Shown: piece by piece, positions 7,476 through 14,055 of the stretch
Layout of the letters: each line of letters opens with the position of its first letter
Position numbering within the stretch: position 1 is the stretch's first letter
Source of the DNA: Clostridiales bacterium UBA4362
Lineage (GTDB): Bacteria > Bacillota > Clostridia > TANB77 > CAG-508
Assembly: GCA_002393975.1 (NCBI GenBank)
Contig: DGSM01000124.1
Location: forward strand, 1 to 14,055
Direction of reading: 5' to 3'
Length of the DNA: 14,055 nucleotides
The notes under the pieces: generated by a model
Told to the model about the DNA's origin: nothing
Database searches by the model: none
The model's input: only the letters and a program-made list of their open reading frames with translations
Program-made: the position numbers and the translations under genes

Positions 7476-9242
7476 ATGAAAAAGAATAATTTATCAAATG
7501 TATTAAAAAAGATATACAAGCTTTTAGATAAAAAACAAAAACTAATTTTTATCATTATTATTTTAATAATGATTATTTCTGCTGTGTTGGCCCAAATGAC
7601 ACCAAAAGCTATAGGGTGGTTGACAGATGATATTTTGGCAAAAGAATCAATTTCTTTTGAAAAAGTTATACCATTCTTAATCTTTATACTAATTGTTAAT
7701 GTTGTAAATGAGATTATTAAAATTGTAAGAAGAGTATTAGTTGAAGATATTGCAACAAGAACTGAAAAGAAGGCAAGAGGATTAGTTATTAAATCTCTTC
7801 TTATGGCCCCATTATCATATTTTAGAAAGAATATGACTGGAAATATTCATGGAAGATTAAATAGATGCTTAGACGGAACAATAAAATTAGAAAAATTATT
7901 GTTCATGGATTTTGCACCTGCAATTTTTAATAGTATAGCAGCAATTATTACAATATTTATTACTCTTCCAATTACTTTAGCATTGCCTATGATGCTTGTG
8001 ATTCCTATTGGTGTTTTTATAGTTCTAAAGCAGATTAAAAGCCAAAAAGGAATAAGAGTTGAATTGCTAAATAGCAAATCTGAAATGGATGGAACTATTG
8101 TTGAATTAATAAATGGAATTGAAGTAATTAGAATATGTGATAGCTTAGATTTCGAAACTAATAGATTTGATAATAAATCGGAATTCCTTAGAGCAAAAGA
8201 AATGAAACACCATAAAGCCATGGCTTTATATGATTGTTTGAAATTCATTAATCAGGCAGTATTTACTGTACTAGTAATAGGTATGTCAACATATTTAGCT
8301 ACTAAAGATATCATATCAGTTGGTAGTGTTTTAACAGCATATCTATGTTTCAACCAGTTATTAAAACCATTAGAAGAGCTTCATAGGATTTTTGATGAAG
8401 TATCTGAGTGTACAGTTCTAGCCACAGATTTCTTTAATATGACTGAAATAGAAAATGATTTTTCATATTTGCCAATAGAATCAAAATTAGAGGATAAAAA
8501 AACTGATGAAATGATAAATATGGAGAATGTAGACTTTTATTATCCTGAAAGCGAAGATAAAATTATCTTAGATAACTTTAATATTAATATTGATAAAGGT
8601 ACATATATAGGTATAGCCGGCCCTTCTGGTTGTGGCAAATCATCATTAATTAAATCAATTTGTAAGTTAGAAAAAGCTAATGGAACAATATTAATAGATG
8701 ATGTGAATTTAAATAATTTAACTAGAAAAGATATTTCTAAAATAATAGCACTAGTTCCTCAAAGTCCATTTTTAATTGCTGGATCAATATATGATAATAT
8801 TACTTATGGTATTGATAGAGAAGTATCAATGGATGAAGTAGAAGAGGCATCTAAAAGGGCATTCATTCTAGATTTTATTAATGGATTACCTGATAAATTT
8901 GAAACAATGGTTTCGGAAGGTGGAAATAATTTATCAGGAGGACAAAGGCAAAGAATTGCAATTGCTCGAATATTTTTAAGAAAACCAAAAATACTTATAT
9001 TAGATGAGGCAACTTCTGCTTTAGATAATACCTCTGAAAAACACATTCAAGAAGAAATTGAAAAAATGAAATCTGAGAATAATACAACAATTATCGCTAT
9101 AGCTCATAGATTAACTACATTAAAAAATTGTGATAGGATAATAGTTCTTAATAAGGGACATATAGAGGAGGAAGGAAAGTTTGATGAGCTAATAGAAAAA
9201 GGCGGAATGTTCAGTGATATGTATTATGGTAAATTAAATTAG
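7476..9242 (+). CDS. ABC exporter, fused permease and ATPase (ABCB/MsbA type)
   Basis: This is a type-I (B-family) ABC exporter half-transporter of 588 residues, working as a dimer in the cytoplasmic membrane to move a substrate outward. The membrane domain has six predicted helices (about 22-42, 64-84, 146-166, 167-187, 256-276, 278-298). The nucleotide-binding domain has Walker A GPSGCGKSS (382-390), Q-loop Q429, signature LSGGQRQ (486-492), Walker B ILILDE with catalytic E511, and switch H544. All catalytic residues are kept, so it could work as a homodimer; no partner half-transporter is nearby. There is no peptidase domain at the N-terminus, so it is not a bacteriocin-processing exporter. 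The ATG at 7476 lies 9 bases after the kinase stop, with AAGGA overlapping that stop, so it belongs to the regulator operon. It is a different class from the BceAB transporters normally paired with such regulators. The substrate (peptide, lipid or drug) cannot be told. Confidence 0.93.
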   Translation: MKKNNLSNVLKKIYKLLDKKQKLIFIIIILIMIISAVLAQMTPKAIGWLTDDILAKESISFEKVIPFLIFILIVNVVNEIIKIVRRVLVEDIATRTEKKARGLVIKSLLMAPLSYFRKNMTGNIHGRLNRCLDGTIKLEKLLFMDFAPAIFNSIAAIITIFITLPITLALPMMLVIPIGVFIVLKQIKSQKGIRVELLNSKSEMDGTIVELINGIEVIRICDSLDFETNRFDNKSEFLRAKEMKHHKAMALYDCLKFINQAVFTVLVIGMSTYLATKDIISVGSVLTAYLCFNQLLKPLEELHRIFDEVSECTVLATDFFNMTEIENDFSYLPIESKLEDKKTDEMINMENVDFYYPESEDKIILDNFNINIDKGTYIGIAGPSGCGKSSLIKSICKLEKANGTILIDDVNLNNLTRKDISKIIALVPQSPFLIAGSIYDNITYGIDREVSMDEVEEASKRAFILDFINGLPDKFETMVSEGGNNLSGGQRQRIAIARIFLRKPKILILDEATSALDNTSEKHIQEEIEKMKSENNTTIIAIAHRLTTLKNCDRIIVLNKGHIEEEGKFDELIEKGGMFSDMYYGKLN

Positions 9243-9252
9243 AAATTACATT

Positions 9253-9288
9253 AAGAAGGGCCATTCTATTAGGAATAGCTCTTCTTTT
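9253..9288 (+). terminator. Rho-independent terminator of the regulator-exporter operon
   Basis: The arms aagaagggccattc (9253-9266) and gaatagctcttctt (9273-9286) pair over 14 positions with one mismatch and one G-U pair, around a 6-base loop. The stem ends in a run of T (9285-9288). It begins 10 bases past the exporter stop. Confidence 0.8.
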
Positions 9289-9296
9289 ACATTAGT

Positions 9297-9325
9297 GTTA
9301 CAGGAATATGAATTAAATGTATAAT
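9297..9325 (+). promoter_or_regulatory. Predicted promoter of the surface-protein gene
   Basis: GTTACA (9297-9302) and TATAAT (9320-9325) are spaced by 17 bases just after the exporter terminator. The leader would be about 60 bases long and ends in the ribosome site AAGGAAGG (9377-9384). Confidence 0.6.
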
Positions 9326-9393
9326 CAATTTAAAAAGAACCTTCTTTTTAGTATAAATATAAATAGAGAATATGCGAAGGAAGGTATATTTTT

Positions 9394-12177
9394 ATGAAGA
9401 AAAAAATAAATGTTGAATTATTAAAAAGAATTCTAATTCTTATTATGATTATAACATTAACTGGCATTTTTAATAATGTTTTATCTTTTATATTTCTAGG
9501 TAAAACTAATAATCTTTTTGATAAAAAAGTGCTAGCTGGAGATGATAATGATGCTAGCTTGTATGTTTTTTATTGGGACTCATGGAATAGACCTACTATA
9601 AAAAATAAATTCAATGAAACAAATCCTTATATAACATATGTAGGTGAAGAGACTGTCTTTTTTGCAGGCTATGAAACACATGAAAAATATTTAGAAAACA
9701 AAGAAACTATCTGTTCAGATTTATTAAATAATTCTGGTAATATTCTTGAAAAGACTATTCAAGATATTTGGGATGATGGTGAAAATAGAATGGCTTTTGC
9801 ATATACTGCAAGAAATCCTGGAACTAGTACAGTTATAATTAGAGAAAAGGATGATCCTTATACAACTATTGAAACTTTACCAGTAAGAGTTTATAGACCA
9901 AACAAAATCTATGTTGTAAATGGAAATAATAGATCTGAAAACCCTCATAATATGACTTTAACAGTTGGCGATGAAATTGTTTTAGAGGCTGTTTTTGATG
10001 GTAATTTAAATATGAATGGAAATCAACCTAGTGTTCAACAAAACTATGGAAGTGGATTCTGGTCATGGGATGCAGTTACTGTACAAAATGAATGGACAAA
10101 ACTAGATAACGGAAGCTGGTTGCAAAGATCTACTTGTAGAGTAAATGCTGTAGGCCAACAAAAAGTTAGCCTTGCAAAAAACGGAACTGCTGCTGTTGAT
10201 GAAATAACATTTAATGTTGAACCACCAAACAATATCAAAATAAGAAATATGAAAATGGCAGCAAATAAGTTTACAAATGTAAATAAAAATACTGCTACCC
10301 AAATGCTAAATGGCAAAAATACAGGATTAAATAGCGATTCTAATAGATATATAGTTTATGTTGGAGATAAGTTAGAATTATCTGCAATTGATTCTAGTGG
10401 ACTACATTTAGAAGTTTCTGATCAACAGTTCCTATCTACTGTTCAAGATTCTTATGAGGACGGAAGCACAGTTAAGGCTACTTATCGTGGACTTCATCCT
10501 GGTAATGTTGAAGTAAATCTTAAAGATGATAGTGGAACAATAAAGGAAACTCTATATGTATCTGTTAAATATCCTATTAATGTTGTAAGCTCTATTAAAG
10601 AATTAAATAAAGATACACTTCATGAATATATCGATACAGATACAGTGATGAGAAATATATATAATTCTTACCCTCAAGGTTTTGTCTCTGATGATCATTT
10701 AGTACCTCAATGGATTAAAAATGGAGAAAATGAAAGATTTTCTTATCATTTATGCAGATTTGATACTGTGGTTCTTTGTACTTATACAAAAGATGATGAT
10801 GATACAACAATGACTCTAACTGATGGCTTAGAATTTGTACCTATAAAAGACCATAATTATAATGGATCTGATAATTATGTTGTTTCTGAACAACTTTCTG
10901 GTGACTTACAAGGATATAAGAGAATTTCAGCTGAAATAAAAGTAAACTCAACTAATGGATCTGAATCAGTTACTTTTGGAAATGAAATATTCTATATTAC
11001 TGTGAAACCATCAACTGATTATGTGCATCATTTTGATTTTGAAATAGCTGATGGAGGATCTTATACTTTAGTTGAAACTGATACAACACCTGAAGGTAAT
11101 AGAAAGATAACAAAGACAATTTATAATGCATATACTAGAGAAATTCATGGTAGTGAAGTATTTGATAGAGATGGTAATACCTTAATTACACTTCAAGAAA
11201 GTGAATATTGGCAAAATCATGGAGAAAATGAAACTCAGTTTGAAAGTACATCTGCATATGTTACTAATGAAAACGGCAACCTTATAGATTCTAATGGAAA
11301 TGTAATTGATGATGAAGTAAGAGCTGGAACTATAATTCCTCAAATTGCTGTAAGAAATGTTCCATTTTCAGAGATTGAGAAAGTTGTATTCAATGCAGAC
11401 TTGCATATAGTTCCTTTACAAAGAAATGTTACAATCCTAGATGATGATGGCAATATTGTTGATTCATATTCTAGTGACGGCAGTAATATTGAAGAAGAAT
11501 TTTTAAACAATGTTGAAATTGTTATGGGACCTAGAGATATAATTGATGCGCTAAATAAATGTCCAAGTCACGGAGGACTAGATTTTACAGCTAAAATTAT
11601 TATGAATATTGAGCATAAAGTTGGTAACATTAATGTAAGCAAAGAAGTTGAAAATAAAAAAGGTGATGAAGAATTTTCATTTAAAATAACGATAACTAAT
11701 GACGATGGTTCTATCAATACAGATATTAATGGTGTTTACGGAGATTTAGAATTTATAAATGGTGTTGCTCGCTTTACTCTAAAAGATGGAGAAAACAAAT
11801 TAATCTTAAATTTACCTGCTGGAATGAACTATACTGTTGAAGAAACAGATAGTCAAGGTTATACTATAGTATCTGAAGGAGAAATTGGTTCAGTTGAACC
11901 TGATGAAACAGTATATGTTAAATTTAAAAATATAGGTGAAGACGAGCCAGAACCTGAAGAACCAACTCCAGATGAACCAGAGCCAGAAAAACCTGATGAT
12001 GCGGAAGAGTATAATGATGAAAAACCAGAACCAAAAGATGAATCTAAAAACCCAAAGACTTCAGATGAAATAATTATTAATTTTGTTTCGTTAGCAATGA
12101 GCTTAGGAATAGTTTTAGCTTTAATAAAACATACATCTAAGAATAAAAGAAATACAAGTAAATACATTATTTGGTAA
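9394..12177 (+). CDS. Sortase-anchored surface protein with pilin/Cna_B-like domain
   Basis: This 927-residue protein is predicted to be exported and covalently attached to the cell wall. A positively charged start and hydrophobic helix (about 12-36) form the signal; cleavage after A48 (VLA-GDD) is plausible. The ectodomain is Asn/Asp/Thr-rich beta structure, with two stretches (about 172-275 and 318-395) that resemble bacterial Ig-like (BIG2) domains, such as TLTVGDEIVLEAVF. Residues about 745-848 match the FctA/Cna_B-like domain common in Bacillota wall proteins (SKEV, NGVYGDLEFINGVA, LPAGMNYTVEET). K750, E816 and N846 are candidates for an internal isopeptide bond. A Glu/Pro-rich spacer (848-885) leads to the sorting signal NPKTSD (886-891), a hydrophobic helix (893-911) and a basic tail. 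No sortase gene is nearby. It has its own promoter and ribosome site, so it need not belong to the exporter operon. An adhesin or stalk role is likely; the ligand is unknown. Confidence 0.88.
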   Translation: MKKKINVELLKRILILIMIITLTGIFNNVLSFIFLGKTNNLFDKKVLAGDDNDASLYVFYWDSWNRPTIKNKFNETNPYITYVGEETVFFAGYETHEKYLENKETICSDLLNNSGNILEKTIQDIWDDGENRMAFAYTARNPGTSTVIIREKDDPYTTIETLPVRVYRPNKIYVVNGNNRSENPHNMTLTVGDEIVLEAVFDGNLNMNGNQPSVQQNYGSGFWSWDAVTVQNEWTKLDNGSWLQRSTCRVNAVGQQKVSLAKNGTAAVDEITFNVEPPNNIKIRNMKMAANKFTNVNKNTATQMLNGKNTGLNSDSNRYIVYVGDKLELSAIDSSGLHLEVSDQQFLSTVQDSYEDGSTVKATYRGLHPGNVEVNLKDDSGTIKETLYVSVKYPINVVSSIKELNKDTLHEYIDTDTVMRNIYNSYPQGFVSDDHLVPQWIKNGENERFSYHLCRFDTVVLCTYTKDDDDTTMTLTDGLEFVPIKDHNYNGSDNYVVSEQLSGDLQGYKRISAEIKVNSTNGSESVTFGNEIFYITVKPSTDYVHHFDFEIADGGSYTLVETDTTPEGNRKITKTIYNAYTREIHGSEVFDRDGNTLITLQESEYWQNHGENETQFESTSAYVTNENGNLIDSNGNVIDDEVRAGTIIPQIAVRNVPFSEIEKVVFNADLHIVPLQRNVTILDDDGNIVDSYSSDGSNIEEEFLNNVEIVMGPRDIIDALNKCPSHGGLDFTAKIIMNIEHKVGNINVSKEVENKKGDEEFSFKITITNDDGSINTDINGVYGDLEFINGVARFTLKDGENKLILNLPAGMNYTVEETDSQGYTIVSEGEIGSVEPDETVYVKFKNIGEDEPEPEEPTPDEPEPEKPDDAEEYNDEKPEPKDESKNPKTSDEIIINFVSLAMSLGIVLALIKHTSKNKRNTSKYIIW

Positions 12178-12197
12178 ATAATTTTTTAAGAAGCCTC

Positions 12198-12200
12198 TAA
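12198..12200. repeat. Target-site duplication, left copy (TAA)
   Basis: TAA immediately outside the left end matches TAA immediately outside the right end (13405-13407). A three-base duplication is normal for the IS3 family. With only three bases in AT-rich DNA, the match alone is weak; its position at both exact ends makes it credible. Confidence 0.65.
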
Positions 12201-12224
12201 TGAAGTGAACCCCATTTAGTTCAC
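12201..12224 (+). repeat. IS3 element left inverted repeat
   Basis: This starts with TGAAGTGAACCCCA and ends with AGTTCAC. It agrees with the complement of 13381-13404 at 21 of 24 positions; the three differences are consecutive (TTT against AAA) in the middle. Confidence 0.9.
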
Positions 12225-12247
12225 ACATAAAAAAAGAGATATGATAG

Positions 12248-12279
12248 AATAACACTTACCAAGAAAGGTAGGTGTTATT
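12248..12279 (+). promoter_or_regulatory. Hairpin over the orfA ribosome site
   Basis: The arms at 12248-12260 and 12267-12279 pair over 13 positions with one G-U pair, around the loop aagaaa, and T bases follow. The second arm contains most of the ribosome site of orfA (aaaggtagg, 12264-12272), whose ATG is at 12283. A transcript entering from outside would fold this stem, hiding the ribosome site and perhaps terminating. Other insertion sequences limit transposase made from read-through in the same way. Confidence 0.65.
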
Positions 12280-12282
12280 TTT

Positions 12283-12555
12283 ATGGGTAAACATTATTCA
12301 GAAGAATTGAAAAATGAAATAATAGCAAAATTTTTCAATGAAGGAAAATCTTTAAACAGTTTAGAAAAAGAATATAATATTTCATATAAATCAATATTTA
12401 ATTGGATTAGAAAATATAGAAAAAATGGTACTGTTCAAAATGATATAAATCATAAAAGAGGTAGACCAAAAGAAACAAATATTGATTATAAAGAAAGATA
12501 TGAAATATTAAAAAAATACCAGGAATTCATAAAGGCACAACGAGAGAAAAAGTAA
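12283..12555 (+). CDS. IS3-family transposase OrfA (helix-turn-helix)
   Basis: OrfA has 90 residues. It carries an N-terminal helix-turn-helix (about 5-45, HYSEELKNEIIAKFF through YKSIFNWIRKYR) that binds the element's ends, then the RGRPK basic motif and a C-terminal helix (YKERYEILKKYQEFIKAQ) that resembles the zipper used for OrfA/OrfAB contact. The gene ends at 12555 while orfB is open in the -1 frame from 12504. Two candidate slip sites lie in the overlap: A-AAA-AAA at 12510-12516 and G-AAA-AAG at 12546-12552. OrfA alone usually represses transposition, and the OrfAB fusion is the transposase. Confidence 0.93.
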   Translation: MGKHYSEELKNEIIAKFFNEGKSLNSLEKEYNISYKSIFNWIRKYRKNGTVQNDINHKRGRPKETNIDYKERYEILKKYQEFIKAQREKK

Positions 12556-12596
12556 CATTTATAAATTTATATATTAATACATATAAATTAAAAAAC

Positions 12597-13352
12597 ATGT
12601 GTGCAGCATTAGATATAAGTCAAAGAATATATTATAAGTATCGTGATTGTGAAGATAAAGATTATTATGATTATTTATTAATTAAAGAAATATTTGATGA
12701 GTCAAAAGGTACATATGGATATCGTAGGGTTTGTGAAGGATTATTGATTAAATATGGTGTAATGTTTAATCATAAAAAAGTACAAAGAATAATGAACAAA
12801 TATAATATAAAGCCACAATATACACGTAAAAAGAAAAATCCAGGATTTAAAAGAATTGAAGCAAATGTAAAGCCAAATTTAGTAAAAAGAAAATTTAATG
12901 TAAATAAAGAAAACAAAATTTGGACAACAGATATAACATATCTTATATTCAAAGGTAAAAGAGCTTATTTATCAACAGTATTAGATTTATATGATAGAAA
13001 AATAGTTGCGTACAAAATATCAAAATTTAATGATTTAAATATAGTAATAGATACATTAAATGAAGCAATAGCAAAAAGAAAAGATGTGCACGGACTTATC
13101 ATTCACAGTGATCAAGGCTTCCAATACACATCTTATGAATACAAAGCCATTTGTAAATCTAATGGTATTCAAATTTCTATGTCTAGAAAAGGAACACCAA
13201 TAGACGATTCACCAATGGAGTCTTTCCATGCAATACTTAAGAAAGAAACTTTGTATAATAATGATATCACAAATTTAGCAGAATACATAGCTTTAGTTGA
13301 AGATTGGCTAGAATTTTATAATACAAAAAGATTAAAAAATAAGAGAAGATAA
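12597..13352 (+). CDS. IS3-family transposase OrfB (DDE catalytic part)
   Basis: This is the catalytic domain that cuts and joins the element's ends, a retroviral-integrase-like (rve) fold. From the ATG at 12597 it has 251 residues. The frame is open from 12504, though, and the codons before the ATG (REKVTFINLY, then INTYKLKN) read as normal OrfB N-terminus. There is no ribosome site before 12597, so expression as an OrfAB product by -1 frameshifting is more likely than an independent start. The triad is D112 (WTTDITY), D172 (HSDQGFQY) and E208 (SPMESFH), with the classic 35-residue gap between the second D and E. The HTH_21-like region TYGYRRVCEGL precedes it. The C-terminus stops at YNTKRLKNKRR without the usual final SPxxY segment, so it is some 15 residues short. 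It may still work. Confidence 0.92.
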   Translation: MCAALDISQRIYYKYRDCEDKDYYDYLLIKEIFDESKGTYGYRRVCEGLLIKYGVMFNHKKVQRIMNKYNIKPQYTRKKKNPGFKRIEANVKPNLVKRKFNVNKENKIWTTDITYLIFKGKRAYLSTVLDLYDRKIVAYKISKFNDLNIVIDTLNEAIAKRKDVHGLIIHSDQGFQYTSYEYKAICKSNGIQISMSRKGTPIDDSPMESFHAILKKETLYNNDITNLAEYIALVEDWLEFYNTKRLKNKRR

Positions 13353-13365
13353 ATCTTCTCTTATT
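13338..13365 (+). terminator. Hairpin at the end of orfB
   Basis: A perfect 12-bp inverted repeat (aataagagaaga, 13338-13349, and its complement, 13354-13365) has a 4-base loop, taaa, that contains the orfB stop codon. The T-rich run follows only after five bases (agtcc), so it is a less than ideal terminator, but nothing else in the element would end the orfB transcript. Confidence 0.6.
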
Positions 13366-13380
13366 AGTCCTTTTATTTTA

Positions 13381-13404
13381 GTGAACTTTTTGGGGTTCAC
13401 TTCA
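13381..13404 (-). repeat. IS3 element right inverted repeat
   Basis: This begins with GTGAACTTTTTGGGG and ends with TTCACTTCA; it is the complement of the left end at 21 of 24 positions. Confidence 0.9.
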
Positions 13405-13407
13405 TAA
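13405..13407. repeat. Target-site duplication, right copy (TAA)
   Basis: This is the partner of TAA at 12198-12200, directly outside the right inverted repeat. Confidence 0.65.
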
Positions 13408-13435
13408 TTTAGATGGTCTTTATTTATTTACGATA

Positions 13436-13478
13436 TATAATATTTAATATATAATGATTGTGTATTTTATGTGAAGGA
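13436..13478 (+). promoter_or_regulatory. Likely -10 boxes and ribosome site of the acetyltransferase gene
   Basis: Two TATAAT boxes occur at 13436-13441 and 13450-13455, but no good -35 box stands at the right distance from either. The AT-rich sequence makes chance matches likely. The ribosome site GAAGGAG (13473-13479) six to nine bases before ATG-ATG is strong. Confidence 0.4.
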
Positions 13479-13484
13479 GATTTA

Positions 13485-14055
13485 ATGATGAATGAATATA
13501 TTAATTTAACACTTGATAATATTGATAATGAACATATATGTTGCGCTATAGGTGATCCAAAACACCAAGATGGTGTTGATTGTAAAAAGGAATGGATAAA
13601 AAACAAATTAAAGGATGGACATGTTTTTAGAAAATTAAATGCTAGAGGCAAAATATTTATTGAATATGAACCATTAGAAACATCATGGGTTCCAATTAGC
13701 GGAGAAAACTATGAATATATTTATTGTTTATGGGTAGCTGGAAGTTTTAAAGATAAAGGAATAGGTAAAGAGCTTTTAGAATATGCAATAAATGATTCTA
13801 AGGAAAAAGGAAAAAGTGGTATTTGTACTTTAACTTCTAAAAAGAAGAAGCCATTTTTAGGAGAAAAGAAATTTTTTGAGCATTTTGGCTTTAAAGTAGT
13901 AGATAGTATAGGAGATTATGAACTATTAGCATTACAATTTGAAGATTCTGAAACACCTAAATTTAATGAAGCAGCAAGAAGTATGAAAATAAATAGTAAA
14001 GATTTTACTATTTATTATAGTAATGAATGCCCTTATGTAGAATATGAAGTAAAAG
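13485..14055 (+). CDS. GNAT acetyltransferase, YoaP type, 3' end outside window
   Basis: The first 190 codons of a GNAT-fold N-acetyltransferase are visible, running off the end without a stop. Translation can start at ATG 13485 or the next ATG at 13488, both behind GAAGGAG. The acetyl-CoA-binding motif is VAGSFKDKGIGKELLEYA, with GIG at 92-94; the usual leading Arg/Gln is replaced by Lys. FFEHFGFKVV is the typical later strand-helix. After the acetyltransferase domain, FTIYYSNECPYVEYEV (about 174-189) begins what looks like the YoaP-like C-terminal domain, which has a conserved Cys-Pro. Full proteins of this type have about 250 residues, so some 60 are missing. The substrate is unknown. The IS3 element lies 80 bases upstream and may have changed its transcription. 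Confidence 0.85.
   Translation, partial: MMNEYINLTLDNIDNEHICCAIGDPKHQDGVDCKKEWIKNKLKDGHVFRKLNARGKIFIEYEPLETSWVPISGENYEYIYCLWVAGSFKDKGIGKELLEYAINDSKEKGKSGICTLTSKKKKPFLGEKKFFEHFGFKVVDSIGDYELLALQFEDSETPKFNEAARSMKINSKDFTIYYSNECPYVEYEVK

Larger units (their letters stand above)
12201..13404 (+). mobile_element. IS3-family insertion sequence, apparently complete
   Basis: This 1204-bp element is bounded by 24-bp inverted ends that begin 5'-TG and finish CA-3', with orfA and orfB between them in the order and -1 phase relation typical of IS3-family elements. A 3-bp direct repeat TAA (12198-12200 and 13405-13407) flanks it, as expected from its insertion. It sits just behind the surface-protein gene and in front of an acetyltransferase gene. 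The DDE triad is complete, so it may be active or recently active; the only doubt is the short C-terminus of OrfB. It is probably of the IS150-like group, but the subgroup call needs comparison with known elements. Confidence 0.92.

Noticed and set aside
7847..8248. Minus-strand open frame of 133 codons inside the ABC exporter
   Set aside because: It lies wholly opposite the well-supported membrane domain and its hydrophobic look mirrors that; no ribosome site or conserved motif is seen. The other minus-strand frames in the window are similar shadows.
7476..9242. Exporter as a bacteriocin-processing or lantibiotic transporter
   Set aside because: There is no N-terminal C39 peptidase domain, and no precursor peptide or modification enzyme is nearby.
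9298..9311. TTACA followed by four bases near the surface-gene promoter as a second BceR site
   Set aside because: Only the first half-site matches; the second half (TATGA) differs from TGTAA at too many positions.
1..14055. CRISPR arrays, tRNA or rRNA genes, prophage or toxin-antitoxin genes
   Set aside because: No spaced direct repeats, cloverleaf-like or rRNA-like stretches, or matching small gene pairs were seen on either strand by eye.

Overview
The window is AT-rich DNA with every recognisable gene on the + strand. Strong AGGAGG-like ribosome sites, TATAAT promoters, a SecA with a C-terminal zinc tail, a BceR-type regulator and a sortase-anchored surface protein point to a low-GC, single-membrane member of the Bacillota, probably gut-associated. 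TGA is used as a stop (end of the response regulator) and Trp is TGG, so this is not a Mycoplasma-type code. The species cannot be named from the sequence.

Layout. (1) 1-2996: the 3' part of a large, unrecognised helical protein, then a 259-residue protein with only a faint aldehyde-dehydrogenase-like look. (2) 3004-5960: a complete secA with its own promoter and a strong terminator. (3) 5961-9288: a short intergenic region holding an inverted repeat that fits the BceR operator consensus (TNACA-N4-TGTAA), followed by an operon of a BceR-like response regulator, a BceS-like intramembrane-sensing histidine kinase that loses its ATP-binding domain, and a full-length fused ABC exporter, closed by a terminator. 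(4) 9297-12177: a promoter and a 927-residue secreted, cell-wall-anchored protein with Ig-like regions, a pilin/Cna_B-like domain and an NPKTSD sorting signal. (5) 12198-13407: an apparently complete 1204-bp IS3-family element with near-matching 24-bp inverted ends, a TAA target duplication, orfA and orfB in a -1 relation, and hairpins at both ends of its coding part. (6) 13485-14055: the start of a GNAT acetyltransferase of the YoaP type, running off the window.

The most notable object is the kinase gene. Its first ~175 residues are a BceS-type sensor, but the last ~35 look like the C-terminal end of an RBBP9/YdeN-type serine hydrolase, including the GGH catalytic-histidine motif. This suggests that a deletion joined bceS to a downstream hydrolase gene and removed the kinase catalytic domain and, if they were there, the bceAB transporter genes. 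What remains is a response regulator with an intact phosphorylation site and a good operator at its own promoter, co-transcribed with an unrelated type of ABC exporter. The second structural point is the IS3 element, which landed between the two arms of what looks like the former terminator of the surface-protein gene.
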